Assembly: GCA_016789845.1 (NCBI GenBank) | Contig: JAEUQA010000013.1 | Location: forward strand, 186,001-250,000 | Length of the DNA: 64,000 bases | Reading direction: 5' to 3' | From: Chromatiales bacterium | Lineage (GTDB): Bacteria > Pseudomonadota > Gammaproteobacteria > Steroidobacterales > GCA-2729495 | Shown here: positions 1 through 8,277 of the stretch, piece after piece | How positions within the stretch are numbered: the first letter of the stretch is position 1 | Layout: each line of letters begins with the position of its first letter | The notes under the pieces: generated by a model | Databases searched by the model: none | Told to the model about the DNA's origin: nothing | What the model saw: only the letters and a program-made list of their open reading frames with translations | Made by a program: the position numbers and the translations under genes

Positions 1-2064
1 GTCCGCAATCGCCGCCGCCGTCCGGTACAGGGCCGGCAGGTCGCTGCCGGACACGTCGATGTTGATGCTGCGGGTGCCGCCGTCGTTGCTGGAGATGATG
101 GAGCCGCGGGACGAGAACGAGCGCATTCCCGGAAAGGCGGCGAAGCGCCGCGAGACCACGTCCCCCAGGGCGTCGATCTGCCGGGGATCCCTGGTCTCGG
201 CGATGACACGGATCTGCTTCGGCGCGACGCTCATGTTCCAGTAGGCCAGCGCGGGGACTGGCGTCTCGCCGCGGGCGAACCGCCCGGGATCATCGCCGAG
301 GTAGGGCAGGAACTGCTCGTGGACCTGGTCGGCGACCTCCAGCATTTCAGTCAGGTTGTAGCCCGGGGGCGCCAGCATCAGCGAGAAGATCTTGGGCTCC
401 TCGCCCTCGGGCAGGTACTCGGCGGGTGGCGTCAGCCAGAGGGCCGTCGCCGCCGCGCCCAGGAGGATCCCGCCGAGGATGCCGAGGCGCCGCGGGCGGG
501 TCGCGATGCTGGACTCGAGGGCCCTGTCGAGACGTGCCCGGAACGGGCCCGCGGCAGTCGGCAGGGAGCCGTTCGCACCGCGGGCCAGCCAGCGGCTGCA
601 GGCCGCCGGCACCACGGTGATCGCCACCAGCATCGACGCGAGGATGGCGGCGGAAATGGCAATGGCCACGTCCGAGTAGAGCTGGCCCGCCTCCTCGCGG
701 AGCAGCAGTACGGGCGCGAACACCAGCACGGTGGTCAGCGTGGAAGCGAGCACCGCAGGCCAGACGAGGCGCACGCCCCGCAGCGCGGCAGTCATGCGGT
801 CCAGCCCCTGCCGCCCCGCCCGCTCGATGCTCTCCAGCACGACGATGCTGTTGTCGAGGGTCATGCCGATGGCAAAGGCGATGCCCGCGAGGGAAATGAC
901 GTTGATGGTCCGGCCGGTGATGACCAGGCTCATGAGGGCCACGATGATGCAGATCGGCACGCAGACCACCACGACGAGGGTGGCCGGCAGCGAGCGCAGG
1001 AACAGGTACATCACCAGGGTCGCGAGCACCGCGCCAATCAGCAGGTTCTGCACGACATTGGCGATGGAGGCCTCGACGTAGCGGACGTCGTCGCTGATCA
1101 GCGTGATCTGCATCCCCAGGGGCGCGAGCAGGTCCCGGTTGACCTCGTCCATGACCAGCATGGCGGCCCGCTTGATCTCGATGACGTTGGAGCCGGGCTG
1201 CCGCTTGATGCCGATGTTGATCCCCGGCTGGCCGCTCAGGAAGGACAGGGACCGGCTCTCCGAGTAGTCCAGCCGGGTGGTGGCCACGTCCTCCAGCCGG
1301 ACCAGGGCGCCATTGCGTTCCGCGATCACGGTGGCATCCAGGGCCGGCAGGTCGGCGTAGCGGCCGATCGTGCGGAGCAGGTAGCGGCGCTTGCCACTGT
1401 CCAGGTCGCCGCCGGACACGTCCCGGTTCCGCCCGCGCACGGCCTCCCGGACCGCCGTCAGGGTCAGGCCCCGCTCGGCCAGGCGCGCCGGGTCCACGAG
1501 GATCTGCACCTGGCGTTCGGCGCCGTCCCGCACGCTCGCCTCCGAGACGTTGGGCACGCGCTCGAAGCGGGGCCGGACGACGTCGTCCACGAAGTCCCGC
1601 ATCTTGCTCATCTCGAGCCCCTGGGGATTGCCCGGCAGGGCCGTGACCACGAAGAACATGAAGGAGTTGTCCGAGAAGGAGTTGGTGAAGAGCCGGGGCT
1701 CATCCACGTTCTCCGGGTAACCCGTCACCTGGCTCAGCGCGTTGCTGACCCGGAGCAGGGCATCGCCCACGTCCACGCCGAAGGGAAACTCAAGCTCGAT
1801 GCTGGCCTCGCTGGTGTTGGCCGTGGCCACCAGGCGCTGCAGGTTCGGGATGCCGCGCAGGTATTCCTCCTGCTCGATGAGGATCTCCTGCTCGATGTCC
1901 TGGGGGGTGGCGCCGGGCCAGCGGGTCTGGACCGTGACGGTCCGCACCTCCAGGTCCGGGATCATCTGCACCGGCACCCGGGTGGCCGCCAGCACGCCCA
2001 GCACCACCACGATGAGGACGATGACCGCCAGCAGGGTGCCCCGGCGGAGGGTCGCCTCGAGCAC
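1..2064 (-). CDS. RND efflux pump permease, C-terminus cut by window edge
   Basis: Inner-membrane proton-driven pump subunit of the RND (AcrB/HAE1-like) superfamily. I read 688 residues from a GTG start three bases after the stop of the adaptor gene, so the pair is translated together. A first membrane helix (about residues 10-27) is followed by the porter-domain segment RVPVQMIPD and typical porter sequence. The TM4 segment IGMTLDNSIVVLESIER carries one proton-relay acid (Asp404); the neighbouring position, a second Asp in AcrB, is Asn405. The C-terminal third, including TM8-12, lies outside the window. No outer-membrane channel gene is visible, so the substrate and the TolC partner cannot be named. 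Confidence 0.9.
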   Translation of the reverse strand, partial: MLEATLRRGTLLAVIVLIVVVLGVLAATRVPVQMIPDLEVRTVTVQTRWPGATPQDIEQEILIEQEEYLRGIPNLQRLVATANTSEASIELEFPFGVDVGDALLRVSNALSQVTGYPENVDEPRLFTNSFSDNSFMFFVVTALPGNPQGLEMSKMRDFVDDVVRPRFERVPNVSEASVRDGAERQVQILVDPARLAERGLTLTAVREAVRGRNRDVSGGDLDSGKRRYLLRTIGRYADLPALDATVIAERNGALVRLEDVATTRLDYSESRSLSFLSGQPGINIGIKRQPGSNVIEIKRAAMLVMDEVNRDLLAPLGMQITLISDDVRYVEASIANVVQNLLIGAVLATLVMYLFLRSLPATLVVVVCVPICIIVALMSLVITGRTINVISLAGIAFAIGMTLDNSIVVLESIERAGRQGLDRMTAALRGVRLVWPAVLASTLTTVLVFAPVLLLREEAGQLYSDVAIAISAAILASMLVAITVVPAACSRWLARGANGSLPTAAGPFRARLDRALESSIATRPRRLGILGGILLGAAATALWLTPPAEYLPEGEEPKIFSLMLAPPGYNLTEMLEVADQVHEQFLPYLGDDPGRFARGETPVPALAYWNMSVAPKQIRVIAETRDPRQIDALGDVVSRRFAAFPGMRSFSSRGSIISSNDGGTRSINIDVSGSDLPALYRTAAAIAD

Positions 2065-2067
2065 GCC

Positions 2068-3192
2068 TCAGTTCCCGGGGAGGAGCCGCACGTCCTGGCC
2101 CTCCCGGAGACCTTCGTTGCCCCGGACCACGACCAGGCTGCCCGCCGGCAGCCCCTCGCGCACCTCCACCCGCCCTTCGCCGGACCGGCCGAGCTTCACG
2201 ACCCGTGCCGAGACACGGCCCGTGCCGGGATCGCTGCCGCTGGTCGTGACCGTCCAGAGGCGGGTGGACCCGTCACTGCCGCGGATCACCGCGTCCTGCG
2301 GGACCGTCGCGGTACCCGCCGCCGCCGGCAGCCGGAACGCCGCCTGCCCCGACATGCCCGGGATCACGCGGCCGTCGGCGCCGTCGATGACCACCCGCAC
2401 GAGGAAGGTGCGGGACGCGAGGTCGCTGGCCGGTACCCGGGCGATCACCCGCCCGTTGAAGCTGTCGCCGGGCAGCGCGTCCAGCTGGACGCTGACCGGC
2501 TGGTCGGCGGAGATGGCACCGAAGTTCTCCTGGGGCACCTGGACGTCGAGCCGCACCGGCGCGAGGCTGACGAGCTCGAGCACCGGGGTGCTGGTGTCGA
2601 CCCACTCGCCCACGTCGACCAGGCGACGGCGGACGACGCCGTCGAAGGGCGCCACCAGCCGGTGGCGCGCGACCAGCTCGGCCTCGCGACTGACCTCGGC
2701 TTCGAGTCGCGCCACGACGGCAGCGGCTATGTTGGCCTCGGCGGCGGCAGCGAGGGCCTGCGTGCGCGCGATGTTGCTGCTGGCGACCAGGGCCGCCGCA
2801 TCGTCCCGCAGCCGCTCCTGCTCCGCGCGCCGGGCCTTCGCTTCACCCAGTGCCCCCCGCGACTGGGCCAGGGACAGCTCCGCCAGCGCAGGATCCAGGT
2901 CGAGCAGCGCGGCGCCGCGCTTCACCCGGTCCCCCGCGTCGACGCGCACGGCGGCCACGAGGCCGCTCACGCGGGCGGACAGCGCCGCGTCACGCTCTGC
3001 CGTGACCGTGCCGGTGAAACGCAGCTGCTGCGCAACGCCAGCGGACCCGGCGCGGACGGCGGTCACGGCGGGCAGGTCAGGCGGCGCACCGGACCGGGAT
3101 GCGGATTGGCCGCCGGCGGTGGCCGCAGCCAGCAGCAGGATACCCAGGGTGGCCGGGAGCGTGGACAGCGGGGACGGATGCAAGCGGGTCAC
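2068..3192 (-). CDS. RND periplasmic adaptor (HlyD/MFP family)
   Basis: Membrane-fusion protein that links the RND permease to an outer-membrane channel. I prefer the GTG start at 3192 (VTRLHPSPLSTL), giving 374 residues with an exported N-terminus (LPATLGILLLAAATA). A longer frame to 3384 would run into the divergent ATPase gene. After the signal come a split lipoyl/barrel-sandwich domain (ARVSGLVAAVRVDAGDRVKRG and later APFDGVVRRRLVDVGEWV), an alanine-rich helical hairpin between them, a beta-barrel domain and a membrane-proximal domain ending VVRGNEGLREGQDV. It is the first gene of the two-gene operon with the permease. Confidence 0.9.
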   Translation of the reverse strand: MTRLHPSPLSTLPATLGILLLAAATAGGQSASRSGAPPDLPAVTAVRAGSAGVAQQLRFTGTVTAERDAALSARVSGLVAAVRVDAGDRVKRGAALLDLDPALAELSLAQSRGALGEAKARRAEQERLRDDAAALVASSNIARTQALAAAAEANIAAAVVARLEAEVSREAELVARHRLVAPFDGVVRRRLVDVGEWVDTSTPVLELVSLAPVRLDVQVPQENFGAISADQPVSVQLDALPGDSFNGRVIARVPASDLASRTFLVRVVIDGADGRVIPGMSGQAAFRLPAAAGTATVPQDAVIRGSDGSTRLWTVTTSGSDPGTGRVSARVVKLGRSGEGRVEVREGLPAGSLVVVRGNEGLREGQDVRLLPGN

Positions 3193-3263
3193 CCGTGGTT
3201 CGGCAGCCGGATTGGCAGATAGTTTCCGGGCATTGGTATGGTAGGGGCCGACAGCGGGACAAG

Positions 3264-5993
3264 ATGATGAGTGACATGGTAACGCAAGGCGTTCAACAGC
3301 GCTGGCACGCCCGCCCGGCACGGGAGGCCTGCGCGGAGCTGCAGACCACCGCGGCGGGACTGACCAGTGACGAGGCACAGGCACGGCTCCGTTCCGGCGG
3401 CCCGAACCGCCTGCCGGAACCGCCCCGGCAAAGCGCGGCGATGCGGTTCCTGCTTCAGTTCCACAACATCCTCATCTACGTGCTGCTGGGAGCAGCCGTC
3501 ATCACCGCGGTGCTGGAGCACATGGTGGACACGGTGGTGATCCTGGCCGTGGTCATCGCCAATGCCATCATCGGCTTCCTCCAGGAAGGCAAGGCCGAAC
3601 AGGCCATGGCGGCGATCCGCCAGATGCTGGCCCCGCGCGCTGCCGTCATGCGCAGCGGCGAGCGTCGCACTGTCCCGGGCGAGGACCTGGTACCGGGCGA
3701 CATCGTGCTGCTCGAGGCCGGCGACCGGGTGCCCGCGGACCTCCGCCTGCTCACGGTCCACGGCCTGCAGGTTCAGGAGGCCATACTCACGGGCGAATCA
3801 CTGCCTGTCGAGAAGCAGATCGAGGAGGTGGCGGGCGATGCCGCGCTCGGCGACCGGTTCTGCATGGCCTACAGCGGTACGCTGGTCGCGGGTGGCCAGG
3901 CCAGGGGCATCGTCGTCGCCACCGGCGCAGGGACGGAGATCGGTCGCATCAGCGGCATGCTGTCTGGTGTCGAGACCCTTACCACCCCGCTGGTCCGGCA
4001 GATGGACGTCTTCGCCCGGTGGCTGACCATCCTCATCCTGCTGTGCTCCGCGATACTGCTCGCCTTCGGTTACTTCGTGGAGCACTACGACTTCGGCGAG
4101 ATGTTCATGGTGGTGGTCGGCCTGGCGGTGGCGGCCATACCGGAGGGACTGCCGGCGGTAATGACCATCACGCTGGCCATCGGCGTGCATGCCATGGCAC
4201 GGCGCAACGCCATCGTGCGGCGCCTGCCGGCCATCGAGACGCTGGGCTCGGTCTCGGTGATCTGTACCGACAAGACCGGCACGCTCACGCGCAACGAGAT
4301 GGCGGTGGGCTCCCTGGTCACGCACGCCGGCGTCTTTCCGGTCACCGGCGCGGGCTACGCTCCGGTGGGCGAGATTGCGGTCGGCGAGGTTGCGGTGGCC
4401 GGGCACGAGGGCACGGGCAACGGGCAGCCACTGCTGGTGGAAATGGCACGCACTGCCACCCTGTGCAGCGATGCGGAACTGCGCGAGCACGGGGGCGACT
4501 GGTCCGTCGAAGGCGACCCGATGGAGGGCGCGCTGCTGGCGTTCGCCGGCAAGACCGGCCTGGACACCAGCGTGGAACGCAGGACCTGGACACGGACCGA
4601 TGCCATCGCCTTCGATGCCAGGCACCGCTTCATGGCCAGCCTGAATCACGACCATGAGGGCCATGCCCTCATCCTCGTGAAAGGTGCGCCGGAGCGGATC
4701 CTCGAGATGTGCAACGCCCAGCGCACGACGTCGGGTGGCGCCGAGTCGCTGAACGTCGCCTACTGGCAGCAGCAGGCCGAGGCAATTGCTGCAGCCGGAC
4801 AGCGCGTGCTGGCGCTCGCGTTGAAGCCGGTGCCGCCGGAGCACACCGTGCTCGAGCATGCCGACGTGGAGGGCTCGCTGGTGCTGCTCGGCATGGTTGG
4901 CCTGGTGGACCCGCCCCGTCCGGAGGCAATCGCGGCCGTGGCGGAATGCCAGGACGCCGGCATCCGCGTCAAGATGATCACCGGCGATCACGCCGGCACG
5001 GCGGCAGCCATCGGCCGGCAGATCGGCCTCCAGAATCCCGGCATGGTGCTCACCGGCGCGGAGCTCGACGGCATGACGGATGCCACGCTGGCGGCCGCGG
5101 TACTGCAGACGGACATCTTCGCGCGCACCAGCCCGGAGCACAAACTCAGGCTGGTGATGGCACTCCAGTCCCACGGCATGACGGTGGCCATGACGGGCGA
5201 CGGGGTCAACGATGCCCCCGCGCTGAAGCGCGCCGACGCGGGCATCGCGATGGGCAGGAAAGGGAGCGAAGCCGCCAAGGAAGCGGCGGAGCTCGTGCTG
5301 GCCGACGACAACTTTGCCTCCATCGTGGCCGCGGTGCGCGAGGGACGCACCGTCTATGACAACATCAGGAAGGTCATCAGCTGGACCTTGCCCACCAACG
5401 CGGGCGAGGCAGCCACGATCATCGTGGCCCTCATCTTCGGCATGACGCTGCCCGTCACGCCGGTCCAGATCCTCTGGGTCAACCTGGTCACGGCCACCAC
5501 GCTGGGCATCGCCCTCGCCTTCGAGCCGACGGAGGACAACACCATGCGCCGCCCTCCCCGGCCCCCGGGCGAGCCGCTGCTCACCAGCGGGCTGGCATGG
5601 CACATCGTGCTGGTGGCCATCCTGTTCGTCTGCGGGGTGTTTGGCATCTACAGCTATGCCCTGGACCGGGGCTATCCCCTGGAACTGGCCCGCACGATCG
5701 CGCTCAATACCCTCGTGGTGATGGAGATCTTCCACCTGTTCTTCATCCGCAACATCTACGGGACCTCGCTGACCTGGAAGGCCGTGCGCGGCACCCGGGT
5801 TGTGTGGACGATGGTCATCACCGTGACGGCCGCGCAGTTCGCGATCACCTACCTGCCGGCCATGCAGGCGATCTTCGGGACCCGGCCGGTCCCGCTGCTG
5901 GATGGCCTGCTGATCGTCGGGATCGGCGTCCTGCTGTTCGCCATCATCGAGATCGAGAAGCAGATCCGGCTACGACTGGTCCGGCCTGTGTGA
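3264..5993 (+). CDS. P2-type cation-transporting ATPase
   Basis: P-type ATPase of about 909 residues, likely exporting Ca2+ or another cation. Seen directly: actuator motif TGES, TM4 motif VAAIPEGLPA (Pro293, Glu294), phosphorylation loop DKTGT (Asp336), KGAPE nucleotide-binding motif, hinge MTGDGVNDAP, and paired C-terminal helices. The IPEGLP helix is typical of SERCA/PMR1-like P2A enzymes, but TM6 reads NLVTATTLGIALAFEP (Asn740 onward), so the usual metal-binding Asp is absent, as in some CtpF-like bacterial pumps. ATG 3264 is chosen because the longer frame lacks homology upstream and overlaps the divergent adaptor gene; ATG 3267 or 3276 are alternatives. Confidence 0.9.
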   Translation: MMSDMVTQGVQQRWHARPAREACAELQTTAAGLTSDEAQARLRSGGPNRLPEPPRQSAAMRFLLQFHNILIYVLLGAAVITAVLEHMVDTVVILAVVIANAIIGFLQEGKAEQAMAAIRQMLAPRAAVMRSGERRTVPGEDLVPGDIVLLEAGDRVPADLRLLTVHGLQVQEAILTGESLPVEKQIEEVAGDAALGDRFCMAYSGTLVAGGQARGIVVATGAGTEIGRISGMLSGVETLTTPLVRQMDVFARWLTILILLCSAILLAFGYFVEHYDFGEMFMVVVGLAVAAIPEGLPAVMTITLAIGVHAMARRNAIVRRLPAIETLGSVSVICTDKTGTLTRNEMAVGSLVTHAGVFPVTGAGYAPVGEIAVGEVAVAGHEGTGNGQPLLVEMARTATLCSDAELREHGGDWSVEGDPMEGALLAFAGKTGLDTSVERRTWTRTDAIAFDARHRFMASLNHDHEGHALILVKGAPERILEMCNAQRTTSGGAESLNVAYWQQQAEAIAAAGQRVLALALKPVPPEHTVLEHADVEGSLVLLGMVGLVDPPRPEAIAAVAECQDAGIRVKMITGDHAGTAAAIGRQIGLQNPGMVLTGAELDGMTDATLAAAVLQTDIFARTSPEHKLRLVMALQSHGMTVAMTGDGVNDAPALKRADAGIAMGRKGSEAAKEAAELVLADDNFASIVAAVREGRTVYDNIRKVISWTLPTNAGEAATIIVALIFGMTLPVTPVQILWVNLVTATTLGIALAFEPTEDNTMRRPPRPPGEPLLTSGLAWHIVLVAILFVCGVFGIYSYALDRGYPLELARTIALNTLVVMEIFHLFFIRNIYGTSLTWKAVRGTRVVWTMVITVTAAQFAITYLPAMQAIFGTRPVPLLDGLLIVGIGVLLFAIIEIEKQIRLRLVRPV

Positions 5994-6010
5994 GCGACGC
6001 CGTTGATGAC

Positions 6011-6451
6011 TCAGCGATACAGCAGGACCGGCAGGGTCGAGTGCATGAGCACCTTCTGCGCGACGCTCCCCATCATGAGCTTGTCAAGGCCACTGCGGCC
6101 ATGCGTAGCCATGACGATGACATCGCACTTGTGCTTCTTCGCGACCGCGGCAATCCCTTCGTGAGGCAGATGGCCGGTGCTCACCACAGGCGTGAAGGGC
6201 ACGCCCAGCCGGGCGGCCATCTTGCCAATCGCATCGACATGCCGTTGCCCCGCATCGCGATTGCTCTGGTTGAACTCGTCAATCATCTGCTGGCTGACCA
6301 TGGCACGCGCGCCGAAGACCGGCTGGACCATTTCGGCGACGTAGCAACCGACGACCCTGGCACCGAGCGCTTCGGCGAGGCCAATTCCAGCCCTGGCCGC
6401 CTTGGTCGCGACCGGGGACCCGTCGGTGGGGATCAGGATTCGCTTGAACAT
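6011..6451 (-). CDS. Universal stress protein (UspA family)
   Basis: Single-domain 146-residue cytoplasmic universal stress protein. It opens with the typical strand MFKRILIPTDGS and ends with the ATP-binding signature HGRSGLDKLMMGSVAQKVL (G-x2-G-x9-G-S), followed by PVLLYR, so it belongs to the nucleotide-binding class. It is convergent with the P-type ATPase gene, with only 17 bases between the stops. An AAGAGGG element precedes the ATG. The precise stress role cannot be told from sequence. Confidence 0.93.
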   Translation of the reverse strand: MFKRILIPTDGSPVATKAARAGIGLAEALGARVVGCYVAEMVQPVFGARAMVSQQMIDEFNQSNRDAGQRHVDAIGKMAARLGVPFTPVVSTGHLPHEGIAAVAKKHKCDVIVMATHGRSGLDKLMMGSVAQKVLMHSTLPVLLYR

Positions 6452-6743
6452 GTGCCCTCTTTTCTAGGACGCTCCGGAATGAACGGGGTGGGGTTCCCTG
6501 CGTCAACGTCGTTGCCCCCACCCGCATGGCGGCACCTATAGTGCCATCCTGGCATCGCGGGAGTCTCACAGGGCTCGTTTAACGTGAACATGAGCCCGCT
6601 CACCTGGCGCGCGAGCCAGCGGCAGTTCACCTGCTCTGCTTCCAGGGCGGCGGCAGCTACCCCTTGGACCCCCTCGGCCGGGCGGGGTCCGCCTTTAAGT
6701 AGTACTGTGGGCAGGTGACCCCTCAAGCACGGGAGTGCTGACC
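6452..6743. other. Intergenic region without a supported gene
   Basis: About 290 bases between two divergent genes. It contains a short G+C-rich inverted repeat (GGACCCC...GGGGTCC near 6666-6690) and presumably the promoters of both neighbours. Frames crossing it have no recognisable protein features. Confidence 0.5.
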
Positions 6744-6860
6744 ATGTCGAAGGAACGCAACAGCAGCCGCGAGGCCAAGAAGAAGCCCGCGAAGACCATG
6801 GCCGAGAAGAAGGCCGAGAAACGGGCCAAGAAGGCGACGAAGTCGTTCGGGACGCGCTGA
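6744..6860 (+). CDS. Small lysine-rich basic protein (38 aa)
   Basis: Short open frame starting MSKERNSSREAKKKPAK and ending KKATKSFGTR. It is almost entirely Lys, Ala, Glu and Arg and is predicted to be one charged helix, with no membrane segment or metal motif. A GGGAG element sits a few bases upstream of the ATG. Tiny Lys/Ala/Glu proteins with this opening occur in many proteobacteria, which is why I consider it a real gene, but no function is known to me. Nucleic-acid or ribosome association would be a guess based on charge only. Confidence 0.6.
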   Translation: MSKERNSSREAKKKPAKTMAEKKAEKRAKKATKSFGTR

Positions 6861-6864
6861 TCCG

Positions 6865-7062
6865 TCAGGCAGCGACCTGCTCGTAGGAGAACTGCGGCAC
6901 ACCCGCCCGCCGGGACGCGTGCTCAATCGTCATGGCGCAGATCTCCCCTTGTGCATCGACATCCAGGAGCGTGTCTTCGTCCAGGTCACGGGTGTCGGCG
7001 ACGGCGACGTCGCGAAATTCGATGTGCAAGGTGTCCGTGTCAGGAAAGTAGCGAATCTTCAT
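6865..7062 (-). CDS. DUF2283-family small protein
   Basis: A 65-residue protein starting MKIRYFPDTDTLHIEF, the characteristic opening of DUF2283, followed by DLDEDTLLDVDAQGEICAMTIEHASRR. The family is a small beta-sheet domain of unknown function, often paired with a DUF4258 gene, which is not recognisable here. The start at 7062 is chosen because the family begins exactly at this Met; a longer in-frame extension to 7125 has no homology. It converges with the lysine-rich ORF, four bases between the stops. Confidence 0.8.
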   Translation of the reverse strand: MKIRYFPDTDTLHIEFRDVAVADTRDLDEDTLLDVDAQGEICAMTIEHASRRAGVPQFSYEQVAA

Positions 7063-7233
7063 GGCTTGAACCTGCGATCGAAGAAGGCGTTGTGGACCGT
7101 CTCGCCATCGGCCAGTGGTTCGCACGCCTCGACGTTAGCCCGGCCTGGAACGGCGGAGGACCGCTAAAAGTGCCGGGTTACTGGCGTTTTCCGGACTTGA
7201 CCCAAGAGCGACGGCAGGCCGTTCAACCAGCCG

Positions 7234-8169
7234 TCAGGCCTGCAGGTCCCGCTTCGCGTGGGCCGGCGTCCTGAACGCCAGGAAGGCGGCAACCGCCAGT
7301 GCGCCGGCCAGCAGGGCCAGGACGACGCCGAACTTCTCCGGATGCACCCAGATGTCCGCGTAAAGGTTCCAGCGGCCGGCGATCTCGTAGCTGCTGTAGG
7401 CGATGATGGCCGTGGGGATGCTGTAGCGGACCGCAGTGGTCACTTTCCACATCTGCAGCAGGCGCGAGAGCAGGTAGAAGGCCCAGATCGTGTTCAGGAA
7501 GAAGATGCCGTAGGTCACCGGGTGGCGGTCGCCCAGGATGTTCTCGTCGTAGATGAAGAGCAGGGCCAGGTAGCAGAACCAGGTGACGAAGATGGTCTCC
7601 AGCGCCGTGATGTAGGCAAAGTTGCGCTCGTAACCCCGGCTGGGCTTGCCCGTGCGCAGCTTCAGGTTGCGCTGGAACCAGACGAACATGTTGCACTTCG
7701 TCTCGCGGTTCATCATCAGCGGCATCAGCACGCCCAGGCAGACGCCGACGGAGGACATCATCACCAGGTACTCGGCCTTGGTGGCGATCTCGCCAGGCGC
7801 GTGAATGTCCATCAGGTCCGGCACGCCCAGGACATTGGCGCTCCAGACGAAGGAGAACTCCACCCAGCCGCTCCAGATCAGGCTGCCCGCCCAGAAGCCG
7901 TACCAGGTGCCCGCCACCTCGCTGTCGTGGCGCATGCCGATGAAGAGCAGGATCGCGCCGGCCAGGCCGAGCACGAAGGCGGACTGGAGGACATATTCAT
8001 CACCGAAGATCGCTTCCATGCCGACCATGAGCGTGTGCCCGAGGCCCTGCACCACGAAGACGATGAGAAACGCGAAGAGCCCGACCAGCGGCGGCCGGGC
8101 GAGCTGCTGCAGCACGCCTTTCCGGGGCGCCGGCGTGGTGGGCGGGGTGACGGACGCGGTGGCAGTCAT
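7234..8169 (-). CDS. Multi-pass inner-membrane protein of unknown function
   Basis: A 311-residue protein I do not recognise. It shows about eight hydrophobic helices: VGLFAFLIVFVVQGLGHTLM, SAFVLGLAGAILLFIG, a Trp-rich helix WYGFWAGSLIWSGWVEFSFVW, YLVMMSSVGVCLGVLMPLMM, and four more towards the C-terminus, ending in a short basic tail. A loop with CNMFVWFQRNLKLRTGKPSRGYERNF-type sequence lies mid-protein, and conserved-looking Trp, His and Glu residues sit in the helices. No cofactor motif or transporter signature is visible. It is monocistronic, and upstream (8170-8277) is only a short intergenic gap. Confidence 0.75.
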   Translation of the reverse strand: MTATASVTPPTTPAPRKGVLQQLARPPLVGLFAFLIVFVVQGLGHTLMVGMEAIFGDEYVLQSAFVLGLAGAILLFIGMRHDSEVAGTWYGFWAGSLIWSGWVEFSFVWSANVLGVPDLMDIHAPGEIATKAEYLVMMSSVGVCLGVLMPLMMNRETKCNMFVWFQRNLKLRTGKPSRGYERNFAYITALETIFVTWFCYLALLFIYDENILGDRHPVTYGIFFLNTIWAFYLLSRLLQMWKVTTAVRYSIPTAIIAYSSYEIAGRWNLYADIWVHPEKFGVVLALLAGALAVAAFLAFRTPAHAKRDLQA

Positions 8170-8277
8170 GGGCGTAACCTCCGGTAAATCGAACAGTACT
8201 GTACCACCGCCCGCGCGGCCGAAGTTCCCGCCACCCCTGCGGCAAATGGCCCCACTCGACCTGCGGGGCCCGGCGCT

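Noticed and set aside
319-3222. Very long plus-strand open frame across the RND pump genes
   Set aside because: It is antisense to the clearly recognisable permease and adaptor, rich in Arg/Gly/His with no domain; high GC3 creates such frames.
7063-7146. Possible end of a DUF4258-like gene upstream of DUF2283 (ATGA overlap)
   Set aside because: The frame is open for only about 34 codons and shows no DUF4258 features.
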